A stretch of DNA of 64,000 nucleotides from Piscinibacter sp. (GCA_017983795.1 JAGOAS010000001.1:395689-459688), one strand, 5' to 3'; positions 18,895 to 31,588 are shown, counted from the first letter of the stretch. Made by a program: numbers and translations. Notes: generated from the sequence alone by a model not told the origin.

Positions 18895-21652
18895 AGTCGG
18901 CGATGCGCTGACGCTCCTGCGCCACCACGGCCGCCGGCGCGCGCGCGACGAAGCTCTCGTTGGCGAGCTTGGCGGTGGCCTTGCCGATCTCGCCTTCCAG
19001 CCGCGCGATCTCCTTGCCGAGGCGCTCGGATTCCGCAGCGACGTCGATCTCCACGTGCAGCGCCAGGCGCGACGCGCCACGCACCACCACCGGCGCGGTG
19101 CGCGTGGCCTGCGCGAAGGCGGCCTCGTCGTCGAACACCTGCACTTCGCTGAGCTTGGCCAGCGCGGCCAGCAGCGGCGCGGCCTCGCGCAGGAAAACCT
19201 GGTCGCCGATGGCGCGCAGCGGCACGCGCTGCGCGGGCGACAGGCTCATCTCGCTGCGCAGCGCGCGGCAGGCGCCGGCCAGCTCCTTGAGCTTGCCCAT
19301 CCACGCGTCGGCGGCGGCGTCGATGTTCTGCGGCTGCGCCTGCGGGTAGGGCGCGGCGACGATGCCGCGCGCATCGTGCTTGCCCGCCACCGGCGCGACC
19401 TTCTCCCACAGCTCGGCGGTGATGAAGGGCGTGATCGGGTGCAGCAGGCGCAGCGCCGCCTCCAGCACGCGGATCAGCGTGCGTCGCGTGGCGCGCTGCT
19501 GCTCAGGCGTGCCATTGGCGATCTGCACCTTGGCGATCTCGATGTACCAGTCGCAGTACTCGTCCCACACGAAGCTGTAGATCGCGTTGGCGACGTTGTC
19601 GAGGCGGTAGTCGGCGAAGCCCTGCGCCGCCGCGGCCTCGACGCGCTGCAGCTCGCCGATGATCCAGCGATCGGCCGGCGAGCGGCCTGCATCGCCTTCG
19701 GAACAGTCCTGCCCCTCGCAGTTCATCAGCACGAACTTGCTGGCGTTCCAGAGCTTGTTGCAGAAGTTGCGGTAGCCCTCGCAGCGCTTGCTGTCGAAGT
19801 TGATGTTGCGGCCCAGGCTCGCCAGCGAGGCGAAGGTGAAGCGCAGCGCGTCGGCGCCGAAGGCGGGAATGCCCTCGGGGAACTCCTTCTCGGTGTCCTT
19901 GCGCACGCGCGGCGCGGTCTCGGGGCGGCGCAGGCCGGTGGTGCGCTTGTCGAGCAATGCGGGAAGCGCGATGCCGTCGATCAGGTCGACCGGATCGAGC
20001 ACGTTGCCTTCGCTCTTGCTCATCTTGCGGCCTTGCGCGTCGCGCACCAGGCCGTGGATGTAGACGTGGCGGAACGGCACCTGGCCGGTGAAGTGCACCG
20101 TCATCATGATCATCCGGGCGACCCAGAAGAAGATGATGTCGAAGCCGGTGACCAGCACCGACGAGGGCAGGAAGAGATCCTGCTCCACCGTCCTGGCCGG
20201 CCAGCCCAGCGTGGAGAAGGGCACCAGCGCCGAGGAGTACCAGGTGTCCAGCACGTCGGGGTCGCGCGTCAGCGGGCCGGCGTAGCCGTCGGCCGTGGCC
20301 TTGGCGCGTGCGTCCTCCTCGCTGCGTGCCACGTAGACCTGGCCGTCGATGCCGTACCAGGCCGGGATCTGGTGGCCCCACCAGAGCTGGCGCGAGATGC
20401 ACCAGTCCTGGATGTTGTTCATCCACTGGTTGTAGGTGTTGACCCATTGCTCGGGCACGAACTTCACCGAGCCGTTCTCCACCACCTCGATCGCCTGCTG
20501 CGCGATGCTCTTGCCGTTCGCGCCCGGCTTGGTGGTGGCGACGAACCACTGGTCGGTCAGCATGGGCTCGACCACCTGGCCGGTGCGCGCGCAGCGCGGC
20601 ACCATCAGCTTGTGCTTCTTCACCTCGACGAGCAGGCCCTGCGCTTCGAGATCGGCCACCACCTTCTTGCGCGCGACGAATCGATCCAGCCCGCGATAGG
20701 CCGCGGGGGCGTGATCGTTGATCTTGGCGTCCAGCGAGAGGATGCCAATGAGCGGCAGGCCGTGGCGCTGGCCGACCGCGTAGTCGTTGGCGTCGTGCGC
20801 CGGCGTGACCTTGACGACGCCGGTACCGAACTCGCGGTCGACGTAGGCGTCGGCGATCACCGGGATCTCGCGCCCGGTGAGTGGCAGGCGCACCGTCTTG
20901 CCCACCAGCGCCGCATAGCGCTCGTCTTCGGGGTGCACCATCACCGCCACGTCGCCCAGCATGGTCTCGGGCCGCGTGGTGGCCACCACCAGCGAGCCGG
21001 GGCCCTCGGCGCCTGCGGCGCCGTCGTCATCCGTCAGCGGGTAGGCGATCAGCCACAGCGAGCCGTCTTCCTCTTCGCTCTCGACCTCGAGGTCGGAGAC
21101 CGCCGACATCAGCACCGGATCCCAGTTCACCAGGCGCTTGCCGCGGTAGATCAGGCCTTCCTCGTAGAGCTTCACGAAGGTGTCGGTGACCACCTTCGAG
21201 AGCTTGTCGTCCATCGTGAAGTATTCGTGCTCCCAGCTCACGCTCGCGCCCATGCGGCGCATCTGGCGCGTGATGGTCGCGCCCGAGCTGTGCTTCCAGT
21301 CCCACACGTGCTTGAGGAAGCTCTCGCGGCCGAGTTCGTGGCGGCTGATGCCGGCTTCCTGCAGCTGGCGCTCGACGACGATCTGCGTGGCGATGCCGGC
21401 ATGGTCGGTGCCCGGCACCCACAGCGTGTTGAAGCCGCGCATGCGGTGGTAGCGCGTCAACGAGTCCATGATGGTCTGGTTGAACGCGTGGCCCATGTGC
21501 AGCGTGCCGGTCACGTTCGGCGGCGGCAGCTGGATGGAGAACGAGGGCTTGCTCGTATCCAGCGTGGGGCGGTAGGCGCCCGCCGATTCCCACAGCGGGC
21601 CCCAGTGGGCCTCGATGGCAGCGGGTTCGAAGGATTTCGCGAGTTCGGTCAT
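18836..21652 (-). CDS. valS: Valyl-tRNA synthetase
   Basis: 938 residues from the ATG at 21652 ([10 protein letters not shown]); an upstream in-frame ATG at 21694 is less likely. HIGH motif HMGH at residues 52-55, KMSKS near 541 ([10 protein letters not shown]), the CP1 editing domain between, and a C-terminal coiled-coil arm ([20 protein letters not shown]). Full length. Confidence 0.98.
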   Translation of the reverse strand: MTELAKSFEPAAIEAHWGPLWESAGAYRPTLDTSKPSFSIQLPPPNVTGTLHMGHAFNQTIMDSLTRYHRMRGFNTLWVPGTDHAGIATQIVVERQLQEAGISRHELGRESFLKHVWDWKHSSGATITRQMRRMGASVSWEHEYFTMDDKLSKVVTDTFVKLYEEGLIYRGKRLVNWDPVLMSAVSDLEVESEEEDGSLWLIAYPLTDDDGAAGAEGPGSLVVATTRPETMLGDVAVMVHPEDERYAALVGKTVRLPLTGREIPVIADAYVDREFGTGVVKVTPAHDANDYAVGQRHGLPLIGILSLDAKINDHAPAAYRGLDRFVARKKVVADLEAQGLLVEVKKHKLMVPRCARTGQVVEPMLTDQWFVATTKPGANGKSIAQQAIEVVENGSVKFVPEQWVNTYNQWMNNIQDWCISRQLWWGHQIPAWYGIDGQVYVARSEEDARAKATADGYAGPLTRDPDVLDTWYSSALVPFSTLGWPARTVEQDLFLPSSVLVTGFDIIFFWVARMIMMTVHFTGQVPFRHVYIHGLVRDAQGRKMSKSEGNVLDPVDLIDGIALPALLDKRTTGLRRPETAPRVRKDTEKEFPEGIPAFGADALRFTFASLASLGRNINFDSKRCEGYRNFCNKLWNASKFVLMNCEGQDCSEGDAGRSPADRWIIGELQRVEAAAAQGFADYRLDNVANAIYSFVWDEYCDWYIEIAKVQIANGTPEQQRATRRTLIRVLEAALRLLHPITPFITAELWEKVAPVAGKHDARGIVAAPYPQAQPQNIDAAADAWMGKLKELAGACRALRSEMSLSPAQRVPLRAIGDQVFLREAAPLLAALAKLSEVQVFDDEAAFAQATRTAPVVVRGASRLALHVEIDVAAESERLGKEIARLEGEIGKATAKLANESFVARAPAAVVAQERQRIADFTATRDRLRDQLARLGPSA

Positions 21653-21748
21653 GGCGCGAGCAGGCACGGCCGGCAGCCGTGAAACGAAGTGCAAGGCGGG
21701 GAGAGCGCGATTGTAGGTGGAGGTGCCCTGCTGCTAAGGTGCGCGGCC

Positions 21749-23032
21749 ATGACGCTCGAGCGCTTCGCCCGGCACCTTTGCGGCCTCGCCGCGGCCGTGC
21801 TGCTCGCCGCCTGCGGCGGCGGCGGTGGCGACGGCGCCTCCTGCGACCTCGCCAGCCAGAAGACCTGGCTGCGCAGCTACATGCTCGACTGGTACTACTG
21901 GAGCGGGCTCTCGCCCAACCCCGATCCGGCCGGCTACGCGACGCTGTCGGATTACTTCCGGGCGCTCAAGTACACGAACTATCCCGGCATCGGCGTCGAG
22001 CCCTGGAGCTACATCGAGGACGCCGCCAGCTACAACCAGTTCTTCGCCGAAGGCAAGGCGACCGACTACGGCGTCGCTGTCAATGGTCGCGAGGGTTTGC
22101 TGCCGCTGAAGGTGCGCTACGTCGAGCCGCTGTCGCCGGCGGCGGGCCGGCTGCAGCGCGGTGATGTGATCAAGGCGATCGACGGCGTGGCTGACGCCGC
22201 GCTGATGACCGCCGGCGACTTCGCGGTGCTCAGTCCGGGGCGCGCCGGCGTGCAGATAACGATCGACATCGAACGCGGCGGCGTCGCGCAGCGTGTGGCG
22301 CTCACCTCCGCCGAGTATTCGCTCACGCCAGTACCAGCTTCGGCGACGCTGCCCGGCAAGGTCGGCTACCTGCTGCTGAAGGACTTCATCGTGCAGGCCG
22401 AGAGCGAGCTGACGACGCGGCTCGACGCGATCAAGGCCGCCGGCGCCACCGACCTGATCATCGACCTGCGCTACAACGGCGGCGGCCGCATCTCCACCGC
22501 CAACCACTTCGCCTCGCAGGTGGTGGGGGCCGTGCAAGCCGGCAAGGTCTTCGCGACGCTGAACTACAACGCGGCGCACCAGGCCGCGAACCGCAGCTTC
22601 GTGATGAGCGGCGCGAGCGGCCCGGCCTTCGCCCGCGTCGTGATCCTCACCGGGCTGCGCACCTGCTCGGCCAGCGAATTGCTGGTCAACGGCCTGCGGC
22701 CCCATGCGCAGCAGGTGGTCACCATCGGCGGCACGAGCTGCGGCAAGCCCTATGGCTTCAGCCCGGTGGAGGCCTGCGGCAACGTCTTCAGCGCCGTCAA
22801 CTTCAAGGCCGTGAACGCGGCCGGCCAGGCCGACTACGAGGCCGGCATCGCGCCGACCTGCGCGGTGGCTGACGACTTCTCCGGCAGCTTCGGCGACCCG
22901 GCCGAGACGCTGACCGCGGCAGCGCTGTCCTACCTGCAGACCGGGAGTTGTCCGGCGACAGCCGCGCAGCCACAGCGCCTGCGCCGCGCCGGGGTCGAGC
23001 CCGGCGAGCGGCGCGGCATGACAGCCAACTGA
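21749..23032 (+). CDS. S41-family C-terminal processing protease, lipoprotein
   Basis: 427 residues. A lipoprotein signal with LLAACGGG places the acyl Cys near residue 21. An N-terminal helical region (LRSYMLDWYYWSG) is followed by a PDZ domain (VRYVEPLSPAAGRLQRGDVI, GVQITIDIERGG) and the S41 core: KVGYLLLKDFIV, LIIDLRYNGGGRI and the catalytic Ser near residue 305 in LRTCSASELLVNG. Cell-envelope serine protease that degrades or trims substrate C-termini; partner unknown. Confidence 0.9.
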   Translation: MTLERFARHLCGLAAAVLLAACGGGGGDGASCDLASQKTWLRSYMLDWYYWSGLSPNPDPAGYATLSDYFRALKYTNYPGIGVEPWSYIEDAASYNQFFAEGKATDYGVAVNGREGLLPLKVRYVEPLSPAAGRLQRGDVIKAIDGVADAALMTAGDFAVLSPGRAGVQITIDIERGGVAQRVALTSAEYSLTPVPASATLPGKVGYLLLKDFIVQAESELTTRLDAIKAAGATDLIIDLRYNGGGRISTANHFASQVVGAVQAGKVFATLNYNAAHQAANRSFVMSGASGPAFARVVILTGLRTCSASELLVNGLRPHAQQVVTIGGTSCGKPYGFSPVEACGNVFSAVNFKAVNAAGQADYEAGIAPTCAVADDFSGSFGDPAETLTAAALSYLQTGSCPATAAQPQRLRRAGVEPGERRGMTAN

Positions 23033-23109
23033 CAGGCTGGCGCAGCCGCCAGACACATTCGGACATGTTGCGGCATCGCGCCGCAACGCAGGCTCGCGAG
23101 CATGCGGCC

Positions 23110-23889
23110 ATGAGCAGCTATCACGTCCACGTCGTCGATGCCGACCGCGCCAGCCGCGACGGCCTGGCGCGCTACTTCGAGGCCCATGGCCTGACCGTCA
23201 CGACCATGGAGTCCGCGGCCGATCTGCTGCGGCGCATGCACCGGCAGCGGCCCGATGTGGTCGTGATGGACGCGGCGCTGCCTGGCCAGAGCGGGTTGCA
23301 GGCCTGCCGCCAGCTGCGCGGCGAGGGCGACCGCGTGCCGCTGATCCTGCTGACCGAGCGCAACGAGGAGATCGACCGCGTGCTCGCCCTCGAGATGGGC
23401 GCCGACGACGTGCTCGGCAAGCCCTGCCCGATGCGCGAGTTGCTGGCGCGCGTGCAGGCGCTGCTGCGCCGCGCCAACGTGGCGCCGGGCCAGCCGATGC
23501 TGGCGATGGCGCCGGTCGACATCGGCGCGCTGCGTTTCGATATCGCCTCGCGCAGCCTGCTGCGCGACGGCTGCATCCACGTGCTGAGCACCGTCGAATA
23601 CGCCGTGCTCGCCGAGCTGGTGGCCAACCCCGGCGTGGCGGTGTCGCGCGAGCGCCTGCTGGCCGCCTCGCACGGCCGCAGCGACGGTCTGCTGCCGCGC
23701 GCCATCGACGTGGCCGTGATGCGCCTGCGCAAGCGCGTCGAGCCGGACCCGACGCACCCGCGCTTCCTGCAGACCATCCGCGGCCACGGCTACATGTTCG
23801 TGCCCGCGCTTGCTGCTGCCGAGCGTCAGCGGCCGCAGCGCTACATCAGCAGGTGTTCACCGGCGTTCTCGCCGCCCAGCACGACGTAG
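23110..23889 (+). CDS. OmpR-family response regulator (orphan)
   Basis: 259 residues. The receiver domain has the phospho-acceptor Asp54 in [12 protein letters not shown] and the Lys in DDVLGKP; the output domain is a winged helix ([49 protein letters not shown]). The conserved Thr/Ser before the Lys reads LLTERNEE. No histidine kinase lies next to it. The 3' end overlaps guaC by 49 bp (convergent). Start chosen at [10 protein letters not shown] because it begins the receiver fold. Confidence 0.9.
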   Translation: MSSYHVHVVDADRASRDGLARYFEAHGLTVTTMESAADLLRRMHRQRPDVVVMDAALPGQSGLQACRQLRGEGDRVPLILLTERNEEIDRVLALEMGADDVLGKPCPMRELLARVQALLRRANVAPGQPMLAMAPVDIGALRFDIASRSLLRDGCIHVLSTVEYAVLAELVANPGVAVSRERLLAASHGRSDGLLPRAIDVAVMRLRKRVEPDPTHPRFLQTIRGHGYMFVPALAAAERQRPQRYISRCSPAFSPPSTT

Positions 23890-24818
23890 TTCACGCGCCG
23901 CAGATCGGCCAGCTTGGTGCCGCCGCCGTAGCTGATCGAGCTTTGCACGTCCTCGCGCATCTCGCGCAGCGTGTCGGCGAGCTTGCCCTTGACCGGCTCG
24001 AGAATGCGCTTGCCCTCGACGTGCTTGTACTCGCCCTTGTTGAAGTCGCTGGCCGAGCCGTAGTACTCCTTGAAGAGCTGGCCGTCGACCTCGACGGTGC
24101 GGCCGGGCGACTCCTCGTGGCCGGCGAACAGCGAGCCGATCATCACCATCGAGGCGCCGAAGCGCACGCTCTTGGCGATGTCGCCGTGGTGGCGGATGCC
24201 GCCGTCGGCGATGATGGGCTTGGTGGCCACGCGCGCGCACCACTTCAGCGCCGAGAGCTGCCAGCCGCCGGTGCCGAAGCCGGTCTTGAGCTTGGTGATG
24301 CACACCTTGCCCGGGCCGACGCCGACCTTGGTGGCATCGGCGCCCCAGTTCTCCAGGTCGATCACCGCCTCGGGCGTGGCCACGTTGCCGGCGATCACGA
24401 AGGCGCGCGGCATCTTCTCCTTGATGTACGCGATCATGCGCCGCACGCTCTCGGCGTGGCCGTGCGCGATGTCGATGGTGATGTAGTCGGCGCCTATGCC
24501 TTCGAGCGCGAGATGGTCGATCACCTGGTAGTCGGCCGGCTTGACGCCGGAGCTGATCGAGACGAACAGGCCGCGTTCGCGCATGCGCTTGGCGAAGGCC
24601 ACGTTGTCGATCTCGAAGCGGTGCATCACGTAGAAGTGGTCGTTGGCGGCCAGCCACTGCGCGATCGGCTCGTCGAGCACCGTCTTCATGTTGGCCGGCA
24701 CCACCGGCAGCGCGAAGCGCCGCCCGCCGAATTCCACCGAGGGATCGCACTCGCTGCGGCTTTCGACGCGGCACTTGCGCGGCAGCAGGAGGATGTTGTC
24801 GTAGTCGAAGATTTCCAT
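23841..24818 (-). CDS. guaC: GMP reductase
   Basis: 325 residues converting GMP to IMP with NADPH in purine salvage. IMPDH/GMPR TIM barrel: [12 protein letters not shown] at the start, [20 protein letters not shown], and the catalytic Cys173 in [20 protein letters not shown]. The [20 protein letters not shown] tail is typical of the GuaC2 type. No CBS domains, so not IMP dehydrogenase. Start at 24818 (MEIFDYDN). Confidence 0.94.
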   Translation of the reverse strand: MEIFDYDNILLLPRKCRVESRSECDPSVEFGGRRFALPVVPANMKTVLDEPIAQWLAANDHFYVMHRFEIDNVAFAKRMRERGLFVSISSGVKPADYQVIDHLALEGIGADYITIDIAHGHAESVRRMIAYIKEKMPRAFVIAGNVATPEAVIDLENWGADATKVGVGPGKVCITKLKTGFGTGGWQLSALKWCARVATKPIIADGGIRHHGDIAKSVRFGASMVMIGSLFAGHEESPGRTVEVDGQLFKEYYGSASDFNKGEYKHVEGKRILEPVKGKLADTLREMREDVQSSISYGGGTKLADLRRVNYVVLGGENAGEHLLM

Positions 24819-24870
24819 GAAGCGGCTCCTGAACAAGATGCGAGCGCTTGACTTGGAAAACCCGGTTCGC

Positions 24871-24904
24871 CAAAAGAAAACCGGGCGCCAAAATTTGGGC
24901 CCGG
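24871..24904 (-). terminator. Rho-independent terminator after the patatin gene
   Basis: On the minus strand CCGGGC pairs with GCCCGG across a 12-nt A/T-rich loop and is followed by TTTTCTTTT. It sits 10 bp past the patatin stop and ends that transcript before guaC. Confidence 0.6.
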
Positions 24905-24913
24905 TGGCGAATT

Positions 24914-25960
24914 CTACGCGGAGCGCGCCGGCGGCGCGAAGCGCGCCGCCAGATCCACGCTGCAAGCGTGGCCGACCTTCGCGCCGTGCTCGGCCAGCCA
25001 GCGCTGCGCCCGCGTGCGGCCGAGATCGCGCAGGCGCTCGAGGAAGGGCAGGTGGGCGATCAGCTTGGTCTCGGACGAGAGTGAGCCCAGGTCGTCGTGC
25101 GCGTCGATGAGGTGCGTGCGCAGGGCGCGCAGGCGGCGCTCCAGCCGCCCGAAGGCGAAGCGCGAGCGGCGCGCCTCGGCGCTCGCTTCGGCCAGCAGCG
25201 TGGCCTCGCGCAGGAAGCCGGCGTTGAAGCTGAATTCGAGCGCGCGGGTGCGGATGTCTTCGGCGGTCACCGGCACGCTGCCATGGTCCATCGGGCTGAG
25301 CGCGACGATGAGCAGATCGGCCGTGCCCGAGCGCAGCAGCGGGAACAGCGCCGGGTTGGCGCTGTAGCCGCCGTCCCAATAGGGTTCGCCGCCGATCATC
25401 ACGGCCTGGTGCAGCGTGGGCAGGCAGGCCGAGGCGAGCGCGGCGTTCACGCTCAACTCGTCGTTGGCGAACAGGCGCAGCCGGCCGGTGCCGGCGTGCG
25501 TGGAGGCGATGAACAGGCGCGGCGCGTCGCGCCGGCGCAGGCGCTCGAAGTCGATCTGCGCGGCGAGCACGTCGCGCAGCGGGTTCAGGCCCAGCGGGTT
25601 GAGCTGGTAGGGCGAGAACAGGCGTGTCCAGTGCATCAGCGCGCGCAGCCCCGGCGCGAGGCCGGGGCTCTCGGTCGTGCCCACCAGCCATTGTTCGAAG
25701 GGCAGCTGCGTGCCCACCGCGCGCCAGAAGGCGGCGAGCGCCTCGCGTGCGCCTTCGGCGCCGCCGCGCATCCAGCCGTCGGCCAGCGCGAGCGCATTCA
25801 TGGCCCCGGCGCTGGTGCCGCTGATGGCGTCGAAGCGGAAGCGGCCGGCCTCGAGCAGCGCGTCGAGCACGCCCCAGGTATAGGCGCCGTGCGCGCCGCC
25901 GCCTTGCAGGGCGAGACCGACGGCAGGTCGCGAGGCAGGGGAGGAGAAAGGCCAGACCAT
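24914..25960 (-). CDS. Patatin-like phospholipase
   Basis: 348 residues. Oxyanion motif [11 protein letters not shown] near residue 20, nucleophile Ser50 in GTSAG, and the catalytic Asp near residue 196 in [13 protein letters not shown] Ser-Asp dyad lipid acyl hydrolase, cytosolic as no signal peptide is seen. C-terminal helical region of unknown role. Divergent from uvrD with 22 bp between start codons. Confidence 0.93.
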   Translation of the reverse strand: MVWPFSSPASRPAVGLALQGGGAHGAYTWGVLDALLEAGRFRFDAISGTSAGAMNALALADGWMRGGAEGAREALAAFWRAVGTQLPFEQWLVGTTESPGLAPGLRALMHWTRLFSPYQLNPLGLNPLRDVLAAQIDFERLRRRDAPRLFIASTHAGTGRLRLFANDELSVNAALASACLPTLHQAVMIGGEPYWDGGYSANPALFPLLRSGTADLLIVALSPMDHGSVPVTAEDIRTRALEFSFNAGFLREATLLAEASAEARRSRFAFGRLERRLRALRTHLIDAHDDLGSLSSETKLIAHLPFLERLRDLGRTRAQRWLAEHGAKVGHACSVDLAARFAPPARSA

Positions 25961-25982
25961 GCCCCGATCCTAGAATGCCTCG

Positions 25983-28367
<2,385 letters not shown>

Positions 28368-28383
28368 CAGGCGGCGAGCGCGG

Positions 28384-29019
28384 CTATTCCTTGGTGCTGA
28401 TCGCCGTCACGCGGCCGCTGCGCGGCTCGACTTCGCAGCGGTAGCTGAACGGAATCAGGTTCATGCCCGGCGCGCGCTCCACCGAGCCGTCGCCCGTCAT
28501 CGCCACTCGCCCGAGCTCGGCCGGCTGCAGGCGCCGCGAGTCGGAGCCGAAGTTGATGCGGGCCACGCGCGGATGCAGCTTCTTGAGTGCCTCGGCGGCA
28601 GCGCTCTCGCAGGCCTGCGGCGAGACGTTGGTGAGATCGGGATCGAAGCTCCTCTCGGCCGCCGCCGCGCGCTGACCGCCGGCTTCGCGCAGCACCACGC
28701 CCGAGGTGCTGTCGCTGGCCGCGTTGTAGGCGCAGCCATAGCTGAAGCTCACGCTCGCCCCGCCGGCCGTGCGGTAACGCCCCTCGCCGCGGATCGCGGT
28801 TTCGTCGTCGCTCTGCGGCGTGAGCACGCGGCGCGCGGCGAGAAACTGCACCTCCTTCGCGTCGCGGCCGCGCAGGCGGCGCAGGTTCTCGGCCACCTCG
28901 TGCTCGCAGCGCTCGGTGGCGCGCGCCGTGTCGGCGGCCGCGAAGGCCGGGGTCGCCGGAAGGAGCAACCCGAGCAGGAAGGCCGGCACCAGGGCGAAAG
29001 GTCGCAGCGGCATGGACAT
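28384..29019 (-). CDS. Secreted hypothetical protein
   Basis: 211 residues with a signal peptide (LRPFALVPAFLLGLLLPATP then AFAAADT). Two internal halves look related: CEHEVAENLRRLRGRDAKEV...FSYGCAYN and CESAAAEALKKLHPRVARIN...FSYRCEVE, each with two Cys, suggesting a duplicated domain with one disulfide each. No named family recognised. Start is at 29019 or 29013. It is the last gene before the tRNA-Asn attachment site. Confidence 0.65.
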   Translation of the reverse strand: MSMPLRPFALVPAFLLGLLLPATPAFAAADTARATERCEHEVAENLRRLRGRDAKEVQFLAARRVLTPQSDDETAIRGEGRYRTAGGASVSFSYGCAYNAASDSTSGVVLREAGGQRAAAAERSFDPDLTNVSPQACESAAAEALKKLHPRVARINFGSDSRRLQPAELGRVAMTGDGSVERAPGMNLIPFSYRCEVEPRSGRVTAISTKE

Positions 29020-29287
29020 CGTGCGTCGTGGGATGTGGGGATGCCCGATGGTCGCCGCTTTGGTGCGTGCGGGCAAGCGCGACGGCCGATTGCTGCGGCG
29101 CCAGGCGATCCAGCGCAGACCCGCACGGCGCAAGGGCCTCGCTTCGGACTCCACCGCTTGTGCACAGGGTTCTCCACCGGCGATGTGGACAAGCCTCAGG
29201 CCCGTTTCACCCTCTGCCGGCGCGTCCGATGCGGGCAATCCCTGTTCGACTTGATCACGAACAGTCGACAAGGCGCATGTGGACAAC
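29020..29287. other. Gene-free stretch with three DnaA-box-like 9-mers
   Basis: No credible gene. Two exact TGTGGACAA (reverse complement TTGTCCACA) at 29184-29192 and 29278-29286, and TTGTGCACA at 29158-29166, differ by one or two bases from the DnaA box TTATCCACA. The role is unknown; this may be chance in GC-rich DNA. Confidence 0.35.
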
Positions 29288-29318
29288 AAAAAGGCCCCGC
29301 ACGTGAGTGCGGGGCCTT
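29288..29318 (-). terminator. tRNA-Asn terminator
   Basis: Perfect 10-bp stem GGCCCCGCAC/GTGCGGGGCC with a 4-nt loop and, on the minus strand, a run of five T. It lies directly after the 3' end of the tRNA-Asn fragment, as expected for the original tRNA-Asn transcript. Confidence 0.85.
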
Positions 29319-29325
29319 CGATGTT

Positions 29326-29372
29326 TGGCTCCCCGACCTGGGCTCGAACCAGGGACCTACGGATTAACAGTC
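29326..29372 (-). other. Left attachment site: 3' fragment of tRNA-Asn
   Basis: The minus strand reads the tRNA-Asn(GTT) 3' part from the anticodon loop (ACTGTTAATC) through variable loop, T-arm (TTCGAGC) and acceptor 3' strand to CCA, 47 bp, then departs from any tRNA sequence: the anticodon stem 5' half, D-arm and acceptor 5' half are absent. This is what integration into a tRNA 3' end leaves on the side away from the reconstituted gene. Sequence to the right is therefore the mobile element. The intact copy is not in the window. Confidence 0.85.
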
Positions 29373-29527
29373 GAACCGGACGGGTTCAAGGAAGTGGCGT
29401 AAGTCGTTGTCGCTGTTGATGAATTCGGCGTTCTGAAGACGCGCGTTTTGAGCCGAAAAGTGGCTGTTTTCAGGCTGTTTTTTCGAAGTTACGGCACAAA
29501 TCCGTCACAGTGTTTGTGGCCTCAAGG

Positions 29528-30217
29528 TCATGGTCCTGCAGGACCGGGGAAGCCCTGCAGGAACCCCGTTGCTCGGGCCGCAGCTTCATCGAATGTCGGG
29601 CGATATTGAAGTGTGTCGATGGCCTCGAACTGAGCGCGAAGCACGTCCGAACGGCTGTGCAACTGGTCGATGAGCGCGTGCCGGTGGCGTGTCAAGAATC
29701 GATGCGCCTGGCGCAGAGCATCCGGTTCCCGCTCAATGACCAACGATAGATCGAAGAGGTCCCGAGCACTGAGCGTATCGCCGCGATGCCAAAGCTTCTT
29801 CGCGATGATCTCGGTCGCAGTCTCCACTCGCACCTGCCGCCTGAGAACCCGCCATCGCTCGTAGGGCATGTCCGTGAGGTTGGGCGAGGCGACGAAGTCG
29901 ATCTCGCCCTCGGGACGCAGGAGTTTCACGTAGCCGGCGCCCTCGACGTAGTCCGGGGCGATGGTCTCCGCCAGGTCACTGAGGCGAGGCGTTACGTGCC
30001 CGAGGTATTGCGGGTCGGGCACGAAGATGTCGATATCCTTGCTGCGCCGGTGACGGTAGCGGAACATGAGCACCGTTCCACCTCCCAGCGTCCAGAAGGG
30101 ATCGCTGAGACCGCGCGTGCTCAGTTCGTCGATCAGAAGGAAGGCCTGCGCGAGCAGGGCTCGCCAAGGACCTTCTGGCAACCGGGCAGGCTGGCGGCGG
30201 ACGACATCGGTCGTCAT
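29528..30217 (-). CDS. AbiEii/MenT-type nucleotidyltransferase toxin
   Basis: 229 residues. Nucleotidyltransferase fold signature LGGGTVLMFRYRHRRSKDID with the metal-binding Asp pair in KDIDIF and a later Asp in GEIDFVAS; the helical C-terminal half (ATEIIAKKLWHRGDTLSARD, LFDLSLV) is typical of AbiEii/AbiGii toxins that modify tRNA or other targets. The start at 30217 gives an ATGA overlap with the antitoxin; 30223 is also possible. Toxin of a type II- or IV-like pair with the XRE gene upstream. Confidence 0.85.
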   Translation of the reverse strand: MTTDVVRRQPARLPEGPWRALLAQAFLLIDELSTRGLSDPFWTLGGGTVLMFRYRHRRSKDIDIFVPDPQYLGHVTPRLSDLAETIAPDYVEGAGYVKLLRPEGEIDFVASPNLTDMPYERWRVLRRQVRVETATEIIAKKLWHRGDTLSARDLFDLSLVIEREPDALRQAHRFLTRHRHALIDQLHSRSDVLRAQFEAIDTLQYRPTFDEAAARATGFLQGFPGPAGP

Positions 30218-30705
30218 GCCCATGCAGCTCGCGGTGACTTCAGTTCATGGGCCCAGCGCAGCAGGTGCTGCCAGACCACCTTGGCCGGCACGCCCTGCGA
30301 GTGCGCGGCCTCTTCGACGGCCGAGACGATGAACTTTGCCGGTGCTTCATCGAGCATCGTCGAGACATGCGGCAACCACATCGGCGGAATCTCACCACTG
30401 GCAAGGGCCGTGGCCAGCAGTTTCGGGGTCAGCGTTCGCCTGTAGCTGACGCTGGCTGTCTGGCTGATGGCCTGCAGCCCCCGACTCCGACTCCCTTCAT
30501 GCTCCGCACGCAAGGACAGGCCGAGGAGGTCCAGAAGCTGCGCAAGTTTGGTGACGCCGAGGTCAACGATGGTGCCGGTTTCAAGTTGGTTGATCGTTGC
30601 GCGCGACAGACCGGAAAGGCGCGCCAATCGTGCCTGGGAGAGGCCGAGCTCCTCGCGGCGCGTGCGAACCATCCGACCGATCTCGTCGAGACGCAATGAA
30701 GACAT
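30214..30705 (-). CDS. XRE-family antitoxin/regulator paired with the AbiEii-like toxin
   Basis: 163 residues. N-terminal HTH_3 domain (RREELGLSQARLARLSGLSR, ATINQLETG) and a C-terminal helical extension (KLLATALASGEIPPMWLPHV) that likely masks the toxin. First gene of the pair; a perfect 18-bp palindrome lies about 30 bp upstream of its start. Confidence 0.85.
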   Translation of the reverse strand: MSSLRLDEIGRMVRTRREELGLSQARLARLSGLSRATINQLETGTIVDLGVTKLAQLLDLLGLSLRAEHEGSRSRGLQAISQTASVSYRRTLTPKLLATALASGEIPPMWLPHVSTMLDEAPAKFIVSAVEEAAHSQGVPAKVVWQHLLRWAHELKSPRAAWA

Positions 30706-30733
30706 TGGAGACGCCTGCGCAAGTACTCAGATG

Positions 30734-30751
30734 TGTCGAATATATTCGACA
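30734..30751. promoter_or_regulatory. Palindromic operator upstream of the XRE/AbiEii pair
   Basis: TGTCGAATATATTCGACA is a perfect 18-bp inverted repeat. On the minus strand it contains TATATT, 18 bp from CTGGCA, a plausible -10/-35 pair, so a repressor bound here would block the promoter of the XRE gene. Autoregulation by the XRE protein is inferred. Confidence 0.6.
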
Positions 30752-30848
30752 TTTGCGCTTTGTGCCAGTGTGCAGAACTCACGACTGGGCATGCGCGACT
30801 TGGCTGGTCAGGGTGTCTTCCCCACGCCGTACCGAAGCACGTTGCCGG

Positions 30849-31520
30849 TCATGCCGATGCTGGCGGCGTTGGGCCACCGAGCGCGATACCCCTTCGCAGC
30901 TCACGCACTTGTTGCAGGACGTCCTGTCGCACTTTCGCGGGGAGCGCCGCCGTCAGTGGCGATGCCTGGCGAAGCTCCTGCGCCCGCCGAGTTCGCCCCA
31001 GCACCTTGCGCCACTTCCTGCCGCGAAGAATCTCCTGCCATTCCTGCCACAAGCCCATCGTGCGTGAGTTGCCTGACGCCAGCCAGCGGTCCAGCGTGTT
31101 CTGGGCCTGGAGGAGAAGTTCAGGGGCGGAGCGCACCAGCCGAATAGCCTCTTCGTGCAGCGCCAGGCTTTGAAGGTCCTGGGTTTGATGTCGGGTCTCC
31201 TCGGTGGAGACGGTCATTTGCACGACCGGGCGGGCGCGCTTGGACCTGGCCGCCGCCGTCCCAGGCGGCCCGGGCCGCAACACGTCGCCGGCCAACAAGG
31301 CCAGTTCACCGCTGATGCCCAGCACCGACATCACGCGCAGGTAGGTCCCGATGGCCGGACCCGGATCGCCCGATTCGACTGAACTCAGCGTGGTGCGGGA
31401 GATGCCGGCACGCTTTGACATCTCCACCGTGCCAAGGCCCTGTGCCTTGCGCAGGCGCTTGAGCCGATCGCCGAGTTGGAGCAGCAGCTGGCGCTCGAGG
31501 ACCATGGAACTGTCGGGCAC
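30849..31520 (-). CDS. XRE-family DNA-binding protein with helical C-terminal domain
   Basis: 223 residues from a GTG at 31520 (an ATG at 31505 is the alternative). HTH in residues ~15-70 (LRKAQGLGTVEMSKRAGISR, TTLSSVESG), a Lys/Arg/Pro linker, then a C-terminal domain with DRWLASGNSRTMGLWQEWQE and RAQELRQASPLTAALPAKVR, a pattern I have seen on antitoxin-like regulators but cannot name. No toxin gene is directly downstream; it may be an orphan or act with the neighbouring AbiEii pair. Confidence 0.7.
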   Translation of the reverse strand: MPDSSMVLERQLLLQLGDRLKRLRKAQGLGTVEMSKRAGISRTTLSSVESGDPGPAIGTYLRVMSVLGISGELALLAGDVLRPGPPGTAAARSKRARPVVQMTVSTEETRHQTQDLQSLALHEEAIRLVRSAPELLLQAQNTLDRWLASGNSRTMGLWQEWQEILRGRKWRKVLGRTRRAQELRQASPLTAALPAKVRQDVLQQVRELRRGIALGGPTPPASA

Positions 31521-31588
31521 GTTCGTTTGTCCAGAATATTAATCAAAATTTGGAAGTATGCCCAGAAAAATGGTCATTCTTCTTGAGC

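Noticed and set aside
18677-21682. 1001-codon plus-strand ORF opposite valS
   Set aside because: Composition is typical of an antisense frame in GC-rich DNA; ValRS motifs on the other strand are complete.
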